In this document: positions 8,992 through 17,091 of the stretch, in pieces | Numbering within the stretch: the stretch's first letter is position 1 | Layout: every line of letters begins with the position of its first letter | NCBI RefSeq assembly: GCF_002188465.1 | Contig: NZ_NINW01000026.1 | Span: forward strand, 1 to 64,000 | Source: Pigmentiphaga sp. NML080357 | Lineage (GTDB): Bacteria; Pseudomonadota; Gammaproteobacteria; Burkholderiales; Burkholderiaceae_B | DNA length: 64,000 bases | Direction: 5' to 3' | The notes under the pieces: generated by a model | Seen by the model: the letters and a program-made list of their open reading frames with translations, nothing else | What the model was told of the DNA's origin: nothing | The model's database searches: none | Program-made: the position numbers and the translations under genes

Positions 8992-10200
8992 ATGATGAAC
9001 AACGCCTCTCCTGTCATTTCTTCCCCTTCCTCCCATCAATCGGCCCTACGCCTGCTGCCGCTGGTCGCGATCGTCTTCACCGGCTTTCTGGCGGTCGGCC
9101 TGCCGCTGCCCGCGTTGCCGCTGCATGTCAACGGGGTGCTCGGATTCAGTCCACTGGTAGTAGGCTGGATCATCGGCTTGCAGCCGCTCACGACCATACT
9201 GACCCGCAAGTTCGCCGGCTCCTATGTCGACCGGCATGGCCCGCGCCGGGCGGTGCTGGCGGGCCTGCCGATGGCGGCCGGTGCCGGCCTGCTCTATGTC
9301 GTGTCGGCAATGGTTCCGCATCCCGGGCTGTCGCTGGCGGTGCTGGTGGTCGGCCGTATCCTCATGGGGCCGGCCGAGAGCCTGTTCCTGACCGGCACCA
9401 TGACCTGGGGCATCGGCCGGGTCGGCCCCCAGCGTACCGGCCTGGTGATGTCCTGGCAGGGCATCGCCATGTTCGCGGCGCTGGGCCTGGGCGCGCCCCT
9501 GGGCGTCGCGATCATGCAGCGCATGGATTTCTTCGCCGTTGGCTTGGCCACCATCGCCTTCCCGCTGGCCGGGCTCGCCATCGCATCGCGCGTGCCGCCC
9601 GTCCCGGTGCTGGGCGGGGCGAGAAAGCAAGTCCCCTTCCTGCAGGTCATCGGCCTGATCTGGAGGCAGGGCGCGGCGCTGTCGCTGGCATCCGCGCCCT
9701 TCGCGGTGCTGACCGCCTTCGTGGTGCTGTATTTCGCCAGCCGCGGCTGGGAAGGCGCCGGCCTGGCGCTGACAGGGTTTGCGGCCGGCTACATCCTGGT
9801 GCGCCTGTTTTTCGGCAAGCTGCCCGATCAACTGGGCGGACGCAAGGTCGCGGCCGTCTCGTTGGTGATCGAGGCGCTGGGGCAATTCCTGCTCTGGATG
9901 GCGCCCAGTCCCGCCTTCGCGCTTGCCGGCGCGACGCTGACCGGTATCGGCTTTTCGCTGGTGTTTCCTTCCATGGGCGTGGAAGCCATGCGCCGCGTGC
10001 CGCCGGAGAGCCGTGGCGTGGCGGTGGGCGGTTTCCTGGCCTTCGTGGACGTCACCGCGGGAGTGACGGGGCCGCTGGCGGGGCTGCTGATCGGCGCTTT
10101 TGGCTATCGCGCCGCCTTCCTGGCCGGCCTGGCCGCCTGCGTCATCTCGGCTGCCTTCATCGCGTTCGGCATGGGCAAGGAAGTGCGGCGGGGCGGGTGA
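8992..10200 (+). CDS. MFS transporter, YhhS/YfcJ-like
   Basis: The protein has 402 residues with about 12 membrane helices, usual for the major facilitator superfamily. The N-terminal half has VGLPLPALPLHV followed by FAGSYVDRHGPRRAV, the family loop 2-3 signature (G-x-x-x-D-R-x-G-x-R-R). Overall it resembles the YhhS/YfcJ group of putative drug or sugar efflux proteins. Two adjacent ATGs (8992 and 8995) are the likely starts; the frame is open upstream to a TTG at 8938. It is monocistronic, with a convergent gene 62 bases downstream. The substrate cannot be read from the sequence. Confidence 0.88.
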   Translation: MMNNASPVISSPSSHQSALRLLPLVAIVFTGFLAVGLPLPALPLHVNGVLGFSPLVVGWIIGLQPLTTILTRKFAGSYVDRHGPRRAVLAGLPMAAGAGLLYVVSAMVPHPGLSLAVLVVGRILMGPAESLFLTGTMTWGIGRVGPQRTGLVMSWQGIAMFAALGLGAPLGVAIMQRMDFFAVGLATIAFPLAGLAIASRVPPVPVLGGARKQVPFLQVIGLIWRQGAALSLASAPFAVLTAFVVLYFASRGWEGAGLALTGFAAGYILVRLFFGKLPDQLGGRKVAAVSLVIEALGQFLLWMAPSPAFALAGATLTGIGFSLVFPSMGVEAMRRVPPESRGVAVGGFLAFVDVTAGVTGPLAGLLIGAFGYRAAFLAGLAACVISAAFIAFGMGKEVRRGG

Positions 10201-10262
10201 ACCCGCTCCGCTTGCTGGATCGCGCCCTGCGCCGCGGCCGGCGCGGACAGAGCGCGGTTCGG

Positions 10263-12170
10263 TTACTGCAGGACCCGCGTGACCTCGTAGACCGCCGTCG
10301 TGCCGCTGACCTCGTGGCCGACGATCAGCAGGGGCTGGCCCGTCGGCGACTTGGTGGCCGGCACGAACTTCAGCCCCTCGGGGCCCAGGTCGCCCATCTT
10401 GGCGAGGTTGTCGGCCGACGGGTCTTCCTCCCAATTGGCGCGCGTATTGAAGTAGTCCATGAACACCGGGGCCTTCGGATCCGTGATGTCATACACCATG
10501 ACGCCGCCCATGCGCTCCAGTCCGATGAAGGCGAAGGTTTTCTCCCCCATGACGCCGATTTCCACGCCTTCGGGCTCAGGCCCCTTGGCATCGCTGCGGC
10601 TGTCGAAGCCTTTTCCTTCGTCGTGGCCGGAGTTGAAGTAGGTGGCGCAGGGAATGTCGCGGTTCGGGCCGACCTTGCAGTCGGCGCTGGCAAGCAGTCG
10701 TTCGAACTGCGCACCTGAATCCCACACCAGCTTGCCGTCCTGGTCCCAGATCGAGAACGAGCGGCCGCCGTAGGCGTACAAGTGGTCGTACATGATGCGG
10801 TCGCCCGCGGGGTCCTCGGCGCCCTGGGCGTTGAATTTCACCGGCTTGCCGGTCGCGTCCTGGCGATAGCCCAGGGTCCAGGAGATCTGCAGGCGGCCGA
10901 GAACGTCGTCATCGCGGCATGCGCCGGGATTGCCGGCGGTGGCGCCGCAATAAGCGAAGGTCTCGGGGTTCAGCAGCGCGCCAGCGGCCAGGGCGTCCAG
11001 TTGAGGCGGCAGGTCGTCGCCGCGGCGGCGGGCGAAGCCGCTGGCGTGGACCAGATGCTTGACGCGGAATTCCTCGACGAACCCTTTGGTCGCGTCGCCT
11101 GCCCAGTAGGCATCGGTGTCTTCTCCCCAGGCCCTGGCGTCGCCTTCGTTGGCGGTGACGAGGTAGGTCTTGCCTCCGGCGGCGTAGGCGGCGATGGCGT
11201 CGGGCAAGTACATCCCGCGCACGCCAGGATAGGTGCGGATGTTCAATTTCGCCGGCTCATCGCTGGCATCCAGCGCATTGGCCTCCAGCCCATGATCCTT
11301 GTAGCCCAGCGGCAGGATGTCCGTGACGGTGGCCTTGGCCACGTCGATACGCGCCAGCGCATTGTTTTCCTGCAGCGTCGCCCAGGCCGTCTTGCCGTCG
11401 GCCGACACAGCGATGTATTCGGGTTCGAAATCCTGGGCCGCGCTCGCCTTGGGACCGTAGATGCGCACGCCCTTGGCGCGCAGCTCCGCCTCCTTGCCGT
11501 TCCAGGCGGTGAAGCCGGCGACCTTGGCCGAGGGCGACGCGGGGTTCGAGACGTCGATGATGCTGATCGAGCCTACCGGGTCGGTCTGGTAGTCGTCGCT
11601 GGGTTCGCCTTCGTTGGCCACCAGCAGGGTCTTGCCGTCGGGCGTGAACGTCAGCATGTCGGGCAGGGCGCCCACGCCGACCTTGCCCAGCAGGGCGAGG
11701 GTGTCGGCCTTGTAGAGCGCGGCAAACCCGGGATCGGTCTTGTCGGCCGCCTGGATGGCGACGGCGACGAGGCCATCGTGCACCGCGACGCTGTTGATCT
11801 GGCCGCCGGTGACGATGGTCGATGCGTCGATGGTGCCGATGCGCTTGGGGTTGGAGGGATCGTTCATGTCCAGCACGTCCACGACGCCGTTGAGCGCGTT
11901 GACGATGAATCCGCGCTTGCTGGCCGCGTCGAAGGCAGGGATCTCGGCGGCGCTGACATTGAACTCGCCCGCCGAATAGCGGCCCAGCATCTTCAGGCTG
12001 ATGCTCTTGGGCGTGGGCTCGGCGACCGGGGGCTCGGTCACGGGCGGCGTGGTGGACACGGCATCGTCGCCGCTGTCGCTCAGGCAGGCGGCCAGGGGCA
12101 GGACGACGGCGAGCGCGCACAGGCTGTGTGCGAGGAGCTTCATGCGCGGGAGCTTGGTGGCGGGAGTCAT
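10263..12170 (-). CDS. Choice-of-anchor I family lipoprotein (beta-propeller, esterase/phosphatase-like)
   Basis: The protein has about 635 residues. A lipoprotein signal ends in LAAC, followed by a Ser/Asp/Thr/Pro-rich linker and a long beta-propeller-type domain. Characteristic pieces are SVAVHDGLVAVAIQA, LLVANEGEPSDDYQTDP, GSISIIDVSNP, YLVTANEGDARAW and GPEPEGVEIGVMGEKTFAFIGLERMGGV. This matches the choice-of-anchor I proteins sometimes annotated as alkaline phosphatase-like. Possible starts are ATG 12170 (used here), ATG 12143 or TTG 12194. The predicted promoter with Pho box at 12202-12235 would start transcription near 12195, which argues against 12194. Location at the outer membrane or surface and phosphate-starvation control are inferred. 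It converges on the MFS gene. Confidence 0.83.
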   Translation of the reverse strand: MTPATKLPRMKLLAHSLCALAVVLPLAACLSDSGDDAVSTTPPVTEPPVAEPTPKSISLKMLGRYSAGEFNVSAAEIPAFDAASKRGFIVNALNGVVDVLDMNDPSNPKRIGTIDASTIVTGGQINSVAVHDGLVAVAIQAADKTDPGFAALYKADTLALLGKVGVGALPDMLTFTPDGKTLLVANEGEPSDDYQTDPVGSISIIDVSNPASPSAKVAGFTAWNGKEAELRAKGVRIYGPKASAAQDFEPEYIAVSADGKTAWATLQENNALARIDVAKATVTDILPLGYKDHGLEANALDASDEPAKLNIRTYPGVRGMYLPDAIAAYAAGGKTYLVTANEGDARAWGEDTDAYWAGDATKGFVEEFRVKHLVHASGFARRRGDDLPPQLDALAAGALLNPETFAYCGATAGNPGACRDDDVLGRLQISWTLGYRQDATGKPVKFNAQGAEDPAGDRIMYDHLYAYGGRSFSIWDQDGKLVWDSGAQFERLLASADCKVGPNRDIPCATYFNSGHDEGKGFDSRSDAKGPEPEGVEIGVMGEKTFAFIGLERMGGVMVYDITDPKAPVFMDYFNTRANWEEDPSADNLAKMGDLGPEGLKFVPATKSPTGQPLLIVGHEVSGTTAVYEVTRVLQ

Positions 12171-12201
12171 CGTTCGGTCGGGTGGGTTGGACAAGCCCGC
12201 G

Positions 12202-12235
12202 ATGATGACGAGGTAACATGACAGTCATATGTAAG
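12202..12235 (-). promoter_or_regulatory. Pho box and -10 element for the choice-of-anchor I gene
   Basis: On the minus strand 12235-12218 reads CTTACATATGACTGTCAT. This matches the PhoB consensus (two CTGTCAT units separated by four A/T) at 15 of 18 positions, with a perfect second unit. Exactly ten bases further is CATCAT (12207-12202), a four-of-six match to TATAAT. The ten-base gap is the canonical spacing in PhoB-activated promoters. This would make the lipoprotein gene part of the Pho regulon. Confidence 0.68.
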
Positions 12236-12323
12236 AAACCGAAGGCTTCTTGCGCCGCCTGACCGCCTTCTGGGGTTTGCGCGGGCGGCGGGGTAGAATG
12301 CGCCGGTTCCTCCTTCGATACCT

Positions 12324-12830
12324 ATGTCCGAATCTCCCGATGCCATCCTGATGCGCCGAGCGCTGGCGCTGGCCGAACAGGCCTGGCGAGACGGCGAAGT
12401 GCCGGTGGGCGCGGTGGTGTGCGATGCGTCGGGCCAGGTCATAGGCGAGGGCGCCAACCGCCCGATAGGCAGCCACGATCCCACGGCCCATGCCGAGATC
12501 CAGGCCCTGCGCGAGGCCTGCCGCCAGGCTGGCAACTATCGCCTGCCTGGCGCCACGCTCTATGTCACGCTCGAACCCTGCGCCATGTGCATGGGCGCCA
12601 TGCTGCATGCGCGCCTGGCGCGCGTCGTGTACGGCGCGTCCGATCCCAAGACCGGCGCCTGCGGCGGCGTGCTCGATCTGCCGGCGATCGCCGTGCTGAA
12701 CCACCAGACGCGGGTCGAGGGCGGCGTACTGGCGGACGAATGCGGCGAGCTGCTCAGGGCGTTCTTTCGCCACAAGCGCGAGGCCGCCCGCGGCGGCTCC
12801 GCCTCCTCCCTTCCTTCCGAGCAAGCATGA
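12324..12830 (+). CDS. tadA: tRNA-specific adenosine deaminase TadA
   Basis: The protein has 168 residues and converts A34 to inosine in tRNA-Arg(ACG). The zinc site is complete: H56 and catalytic E58 in HAEIQAL, and C86/C89 in PCAMC. The N-terminal helix and VPVGAVV strand, then LYVTLEPCAMCMGAM and the KTGACGG loop, are standard for bacterial TadA rather than cytosine deaminases. The length is typical. Its stop overlaps the next start as ATGA, so it is translationally coupled to ldcA. It is an essential housekeeping gene in most bacteria. Confidence 0.96.
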   Translation: MSESPDAILMRRALALAEQAWRDGEVPVGAVVCDASGQVIGEGANRPIGSHDPTAHAEIQALREACRQAGNYRLPGATLYVTLEPCAMCMGAMLHARLARVVYGASDPKTGACGGVLDLPAIAVLNHQTRVEGGVLADECGELLRAFFRHKREAARGGSASSLPSEQA

Positions 12831-13846
12831 ATCGACGCCGTTCCACCCGCGCCGTGCCGCCGGCCCACGCCGCCGGCCCCGTCCACGACCATGTACACGA
12901 TCAGCGCCACGCGCACCACGGGCACGAACACGGCCTGCCTGCGCTGGGACGCAGGCCCGGCATCTACCTGGTGTCGCCCTCGGGTGCGGTACCCGAGCCC
13001 GAGAGGATCGACCATGCGCGCGCCAACCTCAAAGCGCTGGGTTTTCAAGCGGTGCTGGATCGCGGCGCGATGCTGCGACGGCAGCGCTTTGCCGGCACCG
13101 ACGAACAGCGCCTGGCGGCGCTGGCCCGTGCCGCCGCCCAGAAACACCCCATCGTCATGGCCACGCGCGGCGGCTATGGGCTGTCCCGGCTGCTGCCGCG
13201 CATCGACTGGACAGCCATGGCCGACAGCGGCAAGCGCTTCGTCGGCCACAGCGATTTCACCTTTTTCCAGCTGGCCTTGCTGGCCAAGACCGGGGCGGTC
13301 AGCTATGCCGGCCCCATGGCGGCCTTCGACTTCGGCGGCAAGCGCGTGGATGACCTGACCGCGGCCCTGTTCGCCGAGACCTTGCGGGGCGAGCTGGAGA
13401 TCCTGAGCTTCGAGTCGGAGCAGGCCGACGCCGTGGACTGCCGCGGCGTCCTGTGGGGCGGAAACCTGGCCGTGCTGGTGTCGCTGCTGGGCACGCCGTA
13501 CTTCCCGCGCACCCGAGGCATCCTGTTCCTGGAAGACGTGAACGAGCATCCCTACCGGGTCGAGCGCATGCTGGTGCAACTGGCCCAGGCAGGCGTGCTG
13601 GGCAGGCAGAAGGCCATCGTGCTGGGCAGCTTTACCGACTACAAGCTCACGCCGCACGATGACGGCTACGACCTGTCGTCCGTGATCGAATGGCTGCGGC
13701 GCGAGACCGGCGTGCCCGTCGTGCCCGGGCTGCCGTTCGGGCACGTCAAGACCAAGGCCACCCTGCCGGTGGGGGCCCGCGTCGGACTGGCCACCGAGGG
13801 CGGCATGGCCTATCTGGTCCTGGCCGAGCACGACCACTCGCACTGA
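12827..13846 (+). CDS. ldcA: Muramoyltetrapeptide LD-carboxypeptidase with His-rich ends
   Basis: The protein has 339 residues in the S66 peptidase family, which removes the terminal D-Ala from murein tetrapeptides during cell-wall recycling in the cytoplasm. Visible family motifs are GIYLVSPSG near the start, ATRGGYGLSRLL, the nucleophile serine in FVGHSDFT, LWGGNLAVL, and the catalytic His in GLPFGHVKTK. An extra N-terminus of about 40 residues is very His-rich (HDHVHDQRHAHHGHEHG), and the protein ends DHSH. These ends are not part of the peptidase fold and look like metal-binding tails. The start overlaps the tadA stop. Three or more in-frame Met are absent nearby, so the long N-terminus appears genuine. 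Confidence 0.92.
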   Translation: MNRRRSTRAVPPAHAAGPVHDHVHDQRHAHHGHEHGLPALGRRPGIYLVSPSGAVPEPERIDHARANLKALGFQAVLDRGAMLRRQRFAGTDEQRLAALARAAAQKHPIVMATRGGYGLSRLLPRIDWTAMADSGKRFVGHSDFTFFQLALLAKTGAVSYAGPMAAFDFGGKRVDDLTAALFAETLRGELEILSFESEQADAVDCRGVLWGGNLAVLVSLLGTPYFPRTRGILFLEDVNEHPYRVERMLVQLAQAGVLGRQKAIVLGSFTDYKLTPHDDGYDLSSVIEWLRRETGVPVVPGLPFGHVKTKATLPVGARVGLATEGGMAYLVLAEHDHSH

Positions 13847-13885
13847 GGCCGACGCCGGCCATCCGGCAAGACGCCGTCGCCAGTG

Positions 13886-14344
13886 CTAAGGACGGTCGCC
13901 CGGGCCGCGGCCAGGCGGCTGCGGCTTTTCCGCGTCGTAGTCGCGTTCGTCGTCGATGTCGTCCGTGGTGAAGCGGGGCGCCTGCGGGCCGATGCCTGGC
14001 GGCTCGTCGCGCGTGGGGACGGCCTTGCCGGCCCGGCGGTGGCGGTACAGTGCCGCGCGCGCCAGCATGAGCGTGGTGGCGGGCACCGTCAGGGTCAGGA
14101 AGACGGCAATGAGGATTTCGTGCAGGGCCGGTCCTTCCTCGGCCATGGTGAAGTAGAGCATCGAGGCCAGCAGGATGAACACCATGCCCATGGTGGCGCC
14201 CAGGGTCGGGCCGTGCATGCGCTGATAGAAGCTGTGGAAACGCCACAGGCCCAGGCAGCCCACCAGGGTCAGCAGCCCGCCGGTCACCAGCAGCAGCGAG
14301 ACCAGGACGTCGGCCCAGATCGGAAGCACCAGTTCTCCCGTCAT
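13886..14344 (-). CDS. mrpG: Mrp/Pha cation antiporter subunit G
   Basis: The protein has 152 residues. Three membrane helices fall in the first 105, with the MnhG/PhaG core LVGCLGLWRFHSFYQRMHGPTLGATMG split over helices 1-2. A hydrophilic acidic tail with DDIDDERDYDAEK follows and is longer than in many homologues. It is an accessory membrane subunit needed for assembly of the hetero-oligomeric Na+ or K+/H+ antiporter. It is the last gene of the operon; its ATG overlaps the stop of mrpF as ATGA. It converges on ldcA with 39 bases between. Confidence 0.92.
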   Translation of the reverse strand: MTGELVLPIWADVLVSLLLVTGGLLTLVGCLGLWRFHSFYQRMHGPTLGATMGMVFILLASMLYFTMAEEGPALHEILIAVFLTLTVPATTLMLARAALYRHRRAGKAVPTRDEPPGIGPQAPRFTTDDIDDERDYDAEKPQPPGRGPGDRP

Positions 14345-14619
14345 TCGATGACCTCCCCGCGCAGCAGGAACTTGGCCAGCGCAACAGAGCTGACGAAGCC
14401 GAGCAGCGCGATGGTGACGGCCGCCTCGAAGTACTCGGTGCTGCCGAAACGTATGCCCAGCACCAGCAGCATGAGCATGGCGCAGATGTACATGGTGTCC
14501 AGCGCCAGCACGCGGTCCTGCGCCGCGGGGCCTTTCAGCAGGCGCAGCGTGGCCAGCAGCATTCCGGCGGCGATGCACAGCAGCGCGAACAGGCTGGCCC
14601 ATCCGAGCAGGCTCGTCAT
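14341..14619 (-). CDS. mrpF: Mrp/Pha cation antiporter subunit F
   Basis: The protein has 92 residues and three membrane helices. The family signature is visible as KGPAAQDRVLALDTM in the loop after helix 1, followed by FEAAVTIALLGFVSSVALAKFL. In Mrp systems MrpF supports complex stability and has been linked to cholate or cation efflux. It overlaps mrpE upstream and mrpG downstream by four bases each, so the subunits are translationally coupled. Confidence 0.93.
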   Translation of the reverse strand: MTSLLGWASLFALLCIAAGMLLATLRLLKGPAAQDRVLALDTMYICAMLMLLVLGIRFGSTEYFEAAVTIALLGFVSSVALAKFLLRGEVIE

Positions 14620-15107
14620 TCGAAAATCTCCATCAAGGGTTGCTCGTAGCGGGTCTTGATCGTATCGATCCAGTATTGCTCGTCGTTCAGGTCCAGTACG
14701 TGGATGATCAGCGAGCTGCTGTCGTCGGTCAGCTCCACGCAGACCGTGCCGGGAATCGCCGTCAGGATAATGGCCAGCGTCGTCAGTCCGTGCGGATCGC
14801 GCAGGGCGAGCGGCAGCCGGATGAAGCCGGAGTTGTCGCGCCGCTGCCTGGATCCCAGGATGATGCGGGCCACGTCGATATTGGACTTGATGCTGTCCAG
14901 CACGACGATGCCGAAGAGCCGCAGCGCCGTGCCGGGCCGGCGCAAACGCGCGCGCACGGGCCGCAGCGACCCGGTCCACAGCGGCACCGCGATGGCCAGC
15001 ACGGCGCCCAGGAGCAGGTGGCCGGGCGACAGCGTCTGGTTGAGGAGCAGCCACATCGCCAGCAGGAACAGCGAGGTCAGCGGCCAGGGCAGGATGCGTT
15101 TGATCAT
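14616..15107 (-). CDS. mrpE: Mrp/Pha cation antiporter subunit E
   Basis: The protein has 163 residues. Two N-terminal membrane helices (LPWPLTSLFLLAMWLLL and HLLLGAVLAIAVPLW) precede a helix with VVLDSIKSNIDVARIIL. A soluble C-terminal domain follows, with TAIPGTVCVELTDDSSSLIIH and HVLDLNDEQ. This is the standard MnhE/PhaE layout. The ATG overlaps the mrpD stop. It is an integral accessory subunit of the antiporter. Confidence 0.93.
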   Translation of the reverse strand: MIKRILPWPLTSLFLLAMWLLLNQTLSPGHLLLGAVLAIAVPLWTGSLRPVRARLRRPGTALRLFGIVVLDSIKSNIDVARIILGSRQRRDNSGFIRLPLALRDPHGLTTLAIILTAIPGTVCVELTDDSSSLIIHVLDLNDEQYWIDTIKTRYEQPLMEIFE

Positions 15108-16753
15108 GGCGTGACGTCTCCACGATGGTCGACCTGGCGGGCCGACATGATGCCGCGCACGTACTCCGCGGGGTGATGCAGCGCGCGCGCCGCATCGTTG
15201 AAATAGCGCATCGCCGGCTGGGCCTGGACCATGAGGACGATACCGAGCACGAGCATGGCGGCGATCGGGAAGACCTCGATGACGCGCAGCCGCGGCGGCA
15301 TGCGGCCCGACGGCACCCAGAACGCGCGTATGCCGATGCGGGTGAGCGATACGACGGTAGTCAGGCCGGACACGATGAGCAGCGCGAGCAGCACCCAGGC
15401 CAGCACGGGCTCGGGATTGCCGATCTCCGGCGTCAGGCCTTCGGGGTTGAGAATGGTGGTCAGCAAGGCGAACTTGGCCACGAAGCCCGACAGCGGCGGC
15501 AGCCCCGACAACACCAGCGCGCAGGCGATGAAGGCCAGGCCCAGAAAGGCCATGGCCGCCGGAATGGCCACGCCGACGTCGGTGGTGTTCATGTCCTCTT
15601 CCGGGTCGACGCTGCGGTCCAGGCCAAACGCCTCGAGCGTGACCGCGAGCAGGTCTGCGCCGAAGGTCCGGCTGCGCTCCATCAGTTCCTGCAGCAGGAA
15701 GAAGGCGCCCAGCGCCAGGGTCGAGCTGACCAGGTAGAACAACGCGGCGGCCGTGACGCTGTCGCGCCCGAAGCCGATGGCCGAGAGCAGGGTGCCGGAC
15801 GAGATGATGACGGCGAACCCCGCCAGGCGCCCCGTGTTCTGGGATGCCAGCATGCCGAGCGTGCCGAAGGTGAGCGTCGCCAGGCCGATGTAGAGCACCC
15901 AGGGCTGCACCAGCCCGCTCGATGCGCCGGCATCGGCGCCGAACAGCAGCAGCGAGAGCCGCAGGATGATGTACACCCCGACCTTGGTCATGATGGAGAA
16001 CAGCGCCGCCGCGGGCGGACTGGCCGCCGCGTAGGAGGGCGGCAGCCAGAAGTTGAGCGGCCAGGCGCCCGCCTTGATCAGGAAGGCCACGCCCAGGATG
16101 GCGGCGCCGGCTTCCATCAGCATGCGGTCGGACCCGGCCACCTGGCCGATGCGCACCGCCACGTCGGCCATGTTGAGCGAACCGGTGATGCCGTAGATCA
16201 GCGCCACGCCGATCAGGAACAGCGACGATCCGGCCAGGTTCACGGCGATGTAGTGCAGCCCGGTCTTGACGCGCTGCGGTCCCGAGCCGTGCAGCAGCAG
16301 CCCGTAGGAGGCCGCCAGCAGGATCTCGAAGAACACGAACAGGTTGAACAGGTCTGCCGTCAGGAAGGCGCCGTTCAGGCCCATGAGCTGGAGCTGGAAC
16401 AGCGGGTGGAAGTGCACCCCGGCGCGGTGCCAGCGCGCCAGCGAATACAGCAGCGAGCACAGCGCCATGGTGGCGGTGAGCACCAGCATCAAGGCCGAGA
16501 GCCGGTCCAGCGCCAGCGCGATGCCGAAAGGCGCGGGCCAGTTCGCAGGCAGGTAGACCGCCACCTGGACCTGGCCGCCATCGGCCTGGCGCAGCAAGGC
16601 GATGGCGACCGCCAGCAGGGCCAGCGTGGCCAGCACGTTGACGCCGGCCTTCAGCGTCGCGCGGCCTTCCCCCAGCAGCAGCATGAGGCCGCCCACCACC
16701 ATGGGCAGGACGATGGGAACGATCATGAGATGGTCGTGCCACGACAGCATCAT
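15104..16753 (-). CDS. mrpD: Mrp/Pha cation antiporter subunit D (complex I ND2/4/5-like)
   Basis: The protein has 549 residues with about 14 membrane helices, homologous to the proton-pumping antiporter-like subunits NuoL/M/N. Marks include ALDRLSALMLVLTATMAL, FVFFEILLAASYGLLLHG (the conserved Glu-containing helix), FLIKAGAWPLNFWLPPSYAAASPPAAALFS (helix 7 with the key Lys; quoted here only as a region) and LSGLPPLSGFVAKFALL. Two Met codons (16753, 16750) are adjacent; the first overlaps the mrpC stop as ATGA. With MrpA it is expected to form the ion and proton channels. Confidence 0.94.
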   Translation of the reverse strand: MMLSWHDHLMIVPIVLPMVVGGLMLLLGEGRATLKAGVNVLATLALLAVAIALLRQADGGQVQVAVYLPANWPAPFGIALALDRLSALMLVLTATMALCSLLYSLARWHRAGVHFHPLFQLQLMGLNGAFLTADLFNLFVFFEILLAASYGLLLHGSGPQRVKTGLHYIAVNLAGSSLFLIGVALIYGITGSLNMADVAVRIGQVAGSDRMLMEAGAAILGVAFLIKAGAWPLNFWLPPSYAAASPPAAALFSIMTKVGVYIILRLSLLLFGADAGASSGLVQPWVLYIGLATLTFGTLGMLASQNTGRLAGFAVIISSGTLLSAIGFGRDSVTAAALFYLVSSTLALGAFFLLQELMERSRTFGADLLAVTLEAFGLDRSVDPEEDMNTTDVGVAIPAAMAFLGLAFIACALVLSGLPPLSGFVAKFALLTTILNPEGLTPEIGNPEPVLAWVLLALLIVSGLTTVVSLTRIGIRAFWVPSGRMPPRLRVIEVFPIAAMLVLGIVLMVQAQPAMRYFNDAARALHHPAEYVRGIMSARQVDHRGDVTP

Positions 16754-17091
16754 TCACCCTCCCGGCCGTCGACGTGGTCGGTGCCGCTCAGGCCGCGCGA
16801 GGCGAGCAGGACGACGAGGAAGAGCGCGGTCATGGCGAAGCCGATGACGATGGCGGTCAGGACCAGCGCCTGGGGCAGCGGGTCGGCGTACTCGGCGATC
16901 TCGCTGGCCCGGCTCGCCCGCAGGATGGGGATCTGGTCGACGGACAGCCGTCCCATGGAGAAGATGAAGAGGTTCACGGCGTAGGACAGCAGCGAGATGC
17001 CCATGATGACCTGGAAGGTCCGGGGCCGCAGCAGCAGCCAGATGCCCGATCCGCCCAGGACGCCGATGGCGATGGCGATGATCAATTCCAT
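16750..17091 (-). CDS. mrpC: Mrp/Pha cation antiporter subunit C (NuoK-like)
   Basis: The protein has 113 residues and three membrane helices, homologous to NuoK/MnhC. GVLGGSGIWLLLRPRTFQV leads into MGISLLSYAVNLFIFSMG, and DPLPQALVLTAIVIGFAMTA contains the conserved PQALVLTAIVI stretch. The start lies ten bases inside the end of mrpA, and the stop overlaps mrpD. Confidence 0.94.
   Translation of the reverse strand: MELIIAIAIGVLGGSGIWLLLRPRTFQVIMGISLLSYAVNLFIFSMGRLSVDQIPILRASRASEIAEYADPLPQALVLTAIVIGFAMTALFLVVLLASRGLSGTDHVDGREGE

Noticed and set aside
9046-10434. Long minus-strand frame opposite the MFS gene
   Set aside because: Antisense shadow rich in Gly, Arg and Gln; the plus-strand frame encodes a normal 12-helix transporter.
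10782-12221. Plus-strand open frame opposite the choice-of-anchor I gene
   Set aside because: Low-complexity Gly/Val/Asp-rich translation with no motif; the minus-strand protein is clearly the real gene and has a Pho box promoter.
15125-16984. Plus-strand open frame opposite mrpD
   Set aside because: Same antisense artefact; the encoded sequence is charged and repetitive, with no recognisable family.
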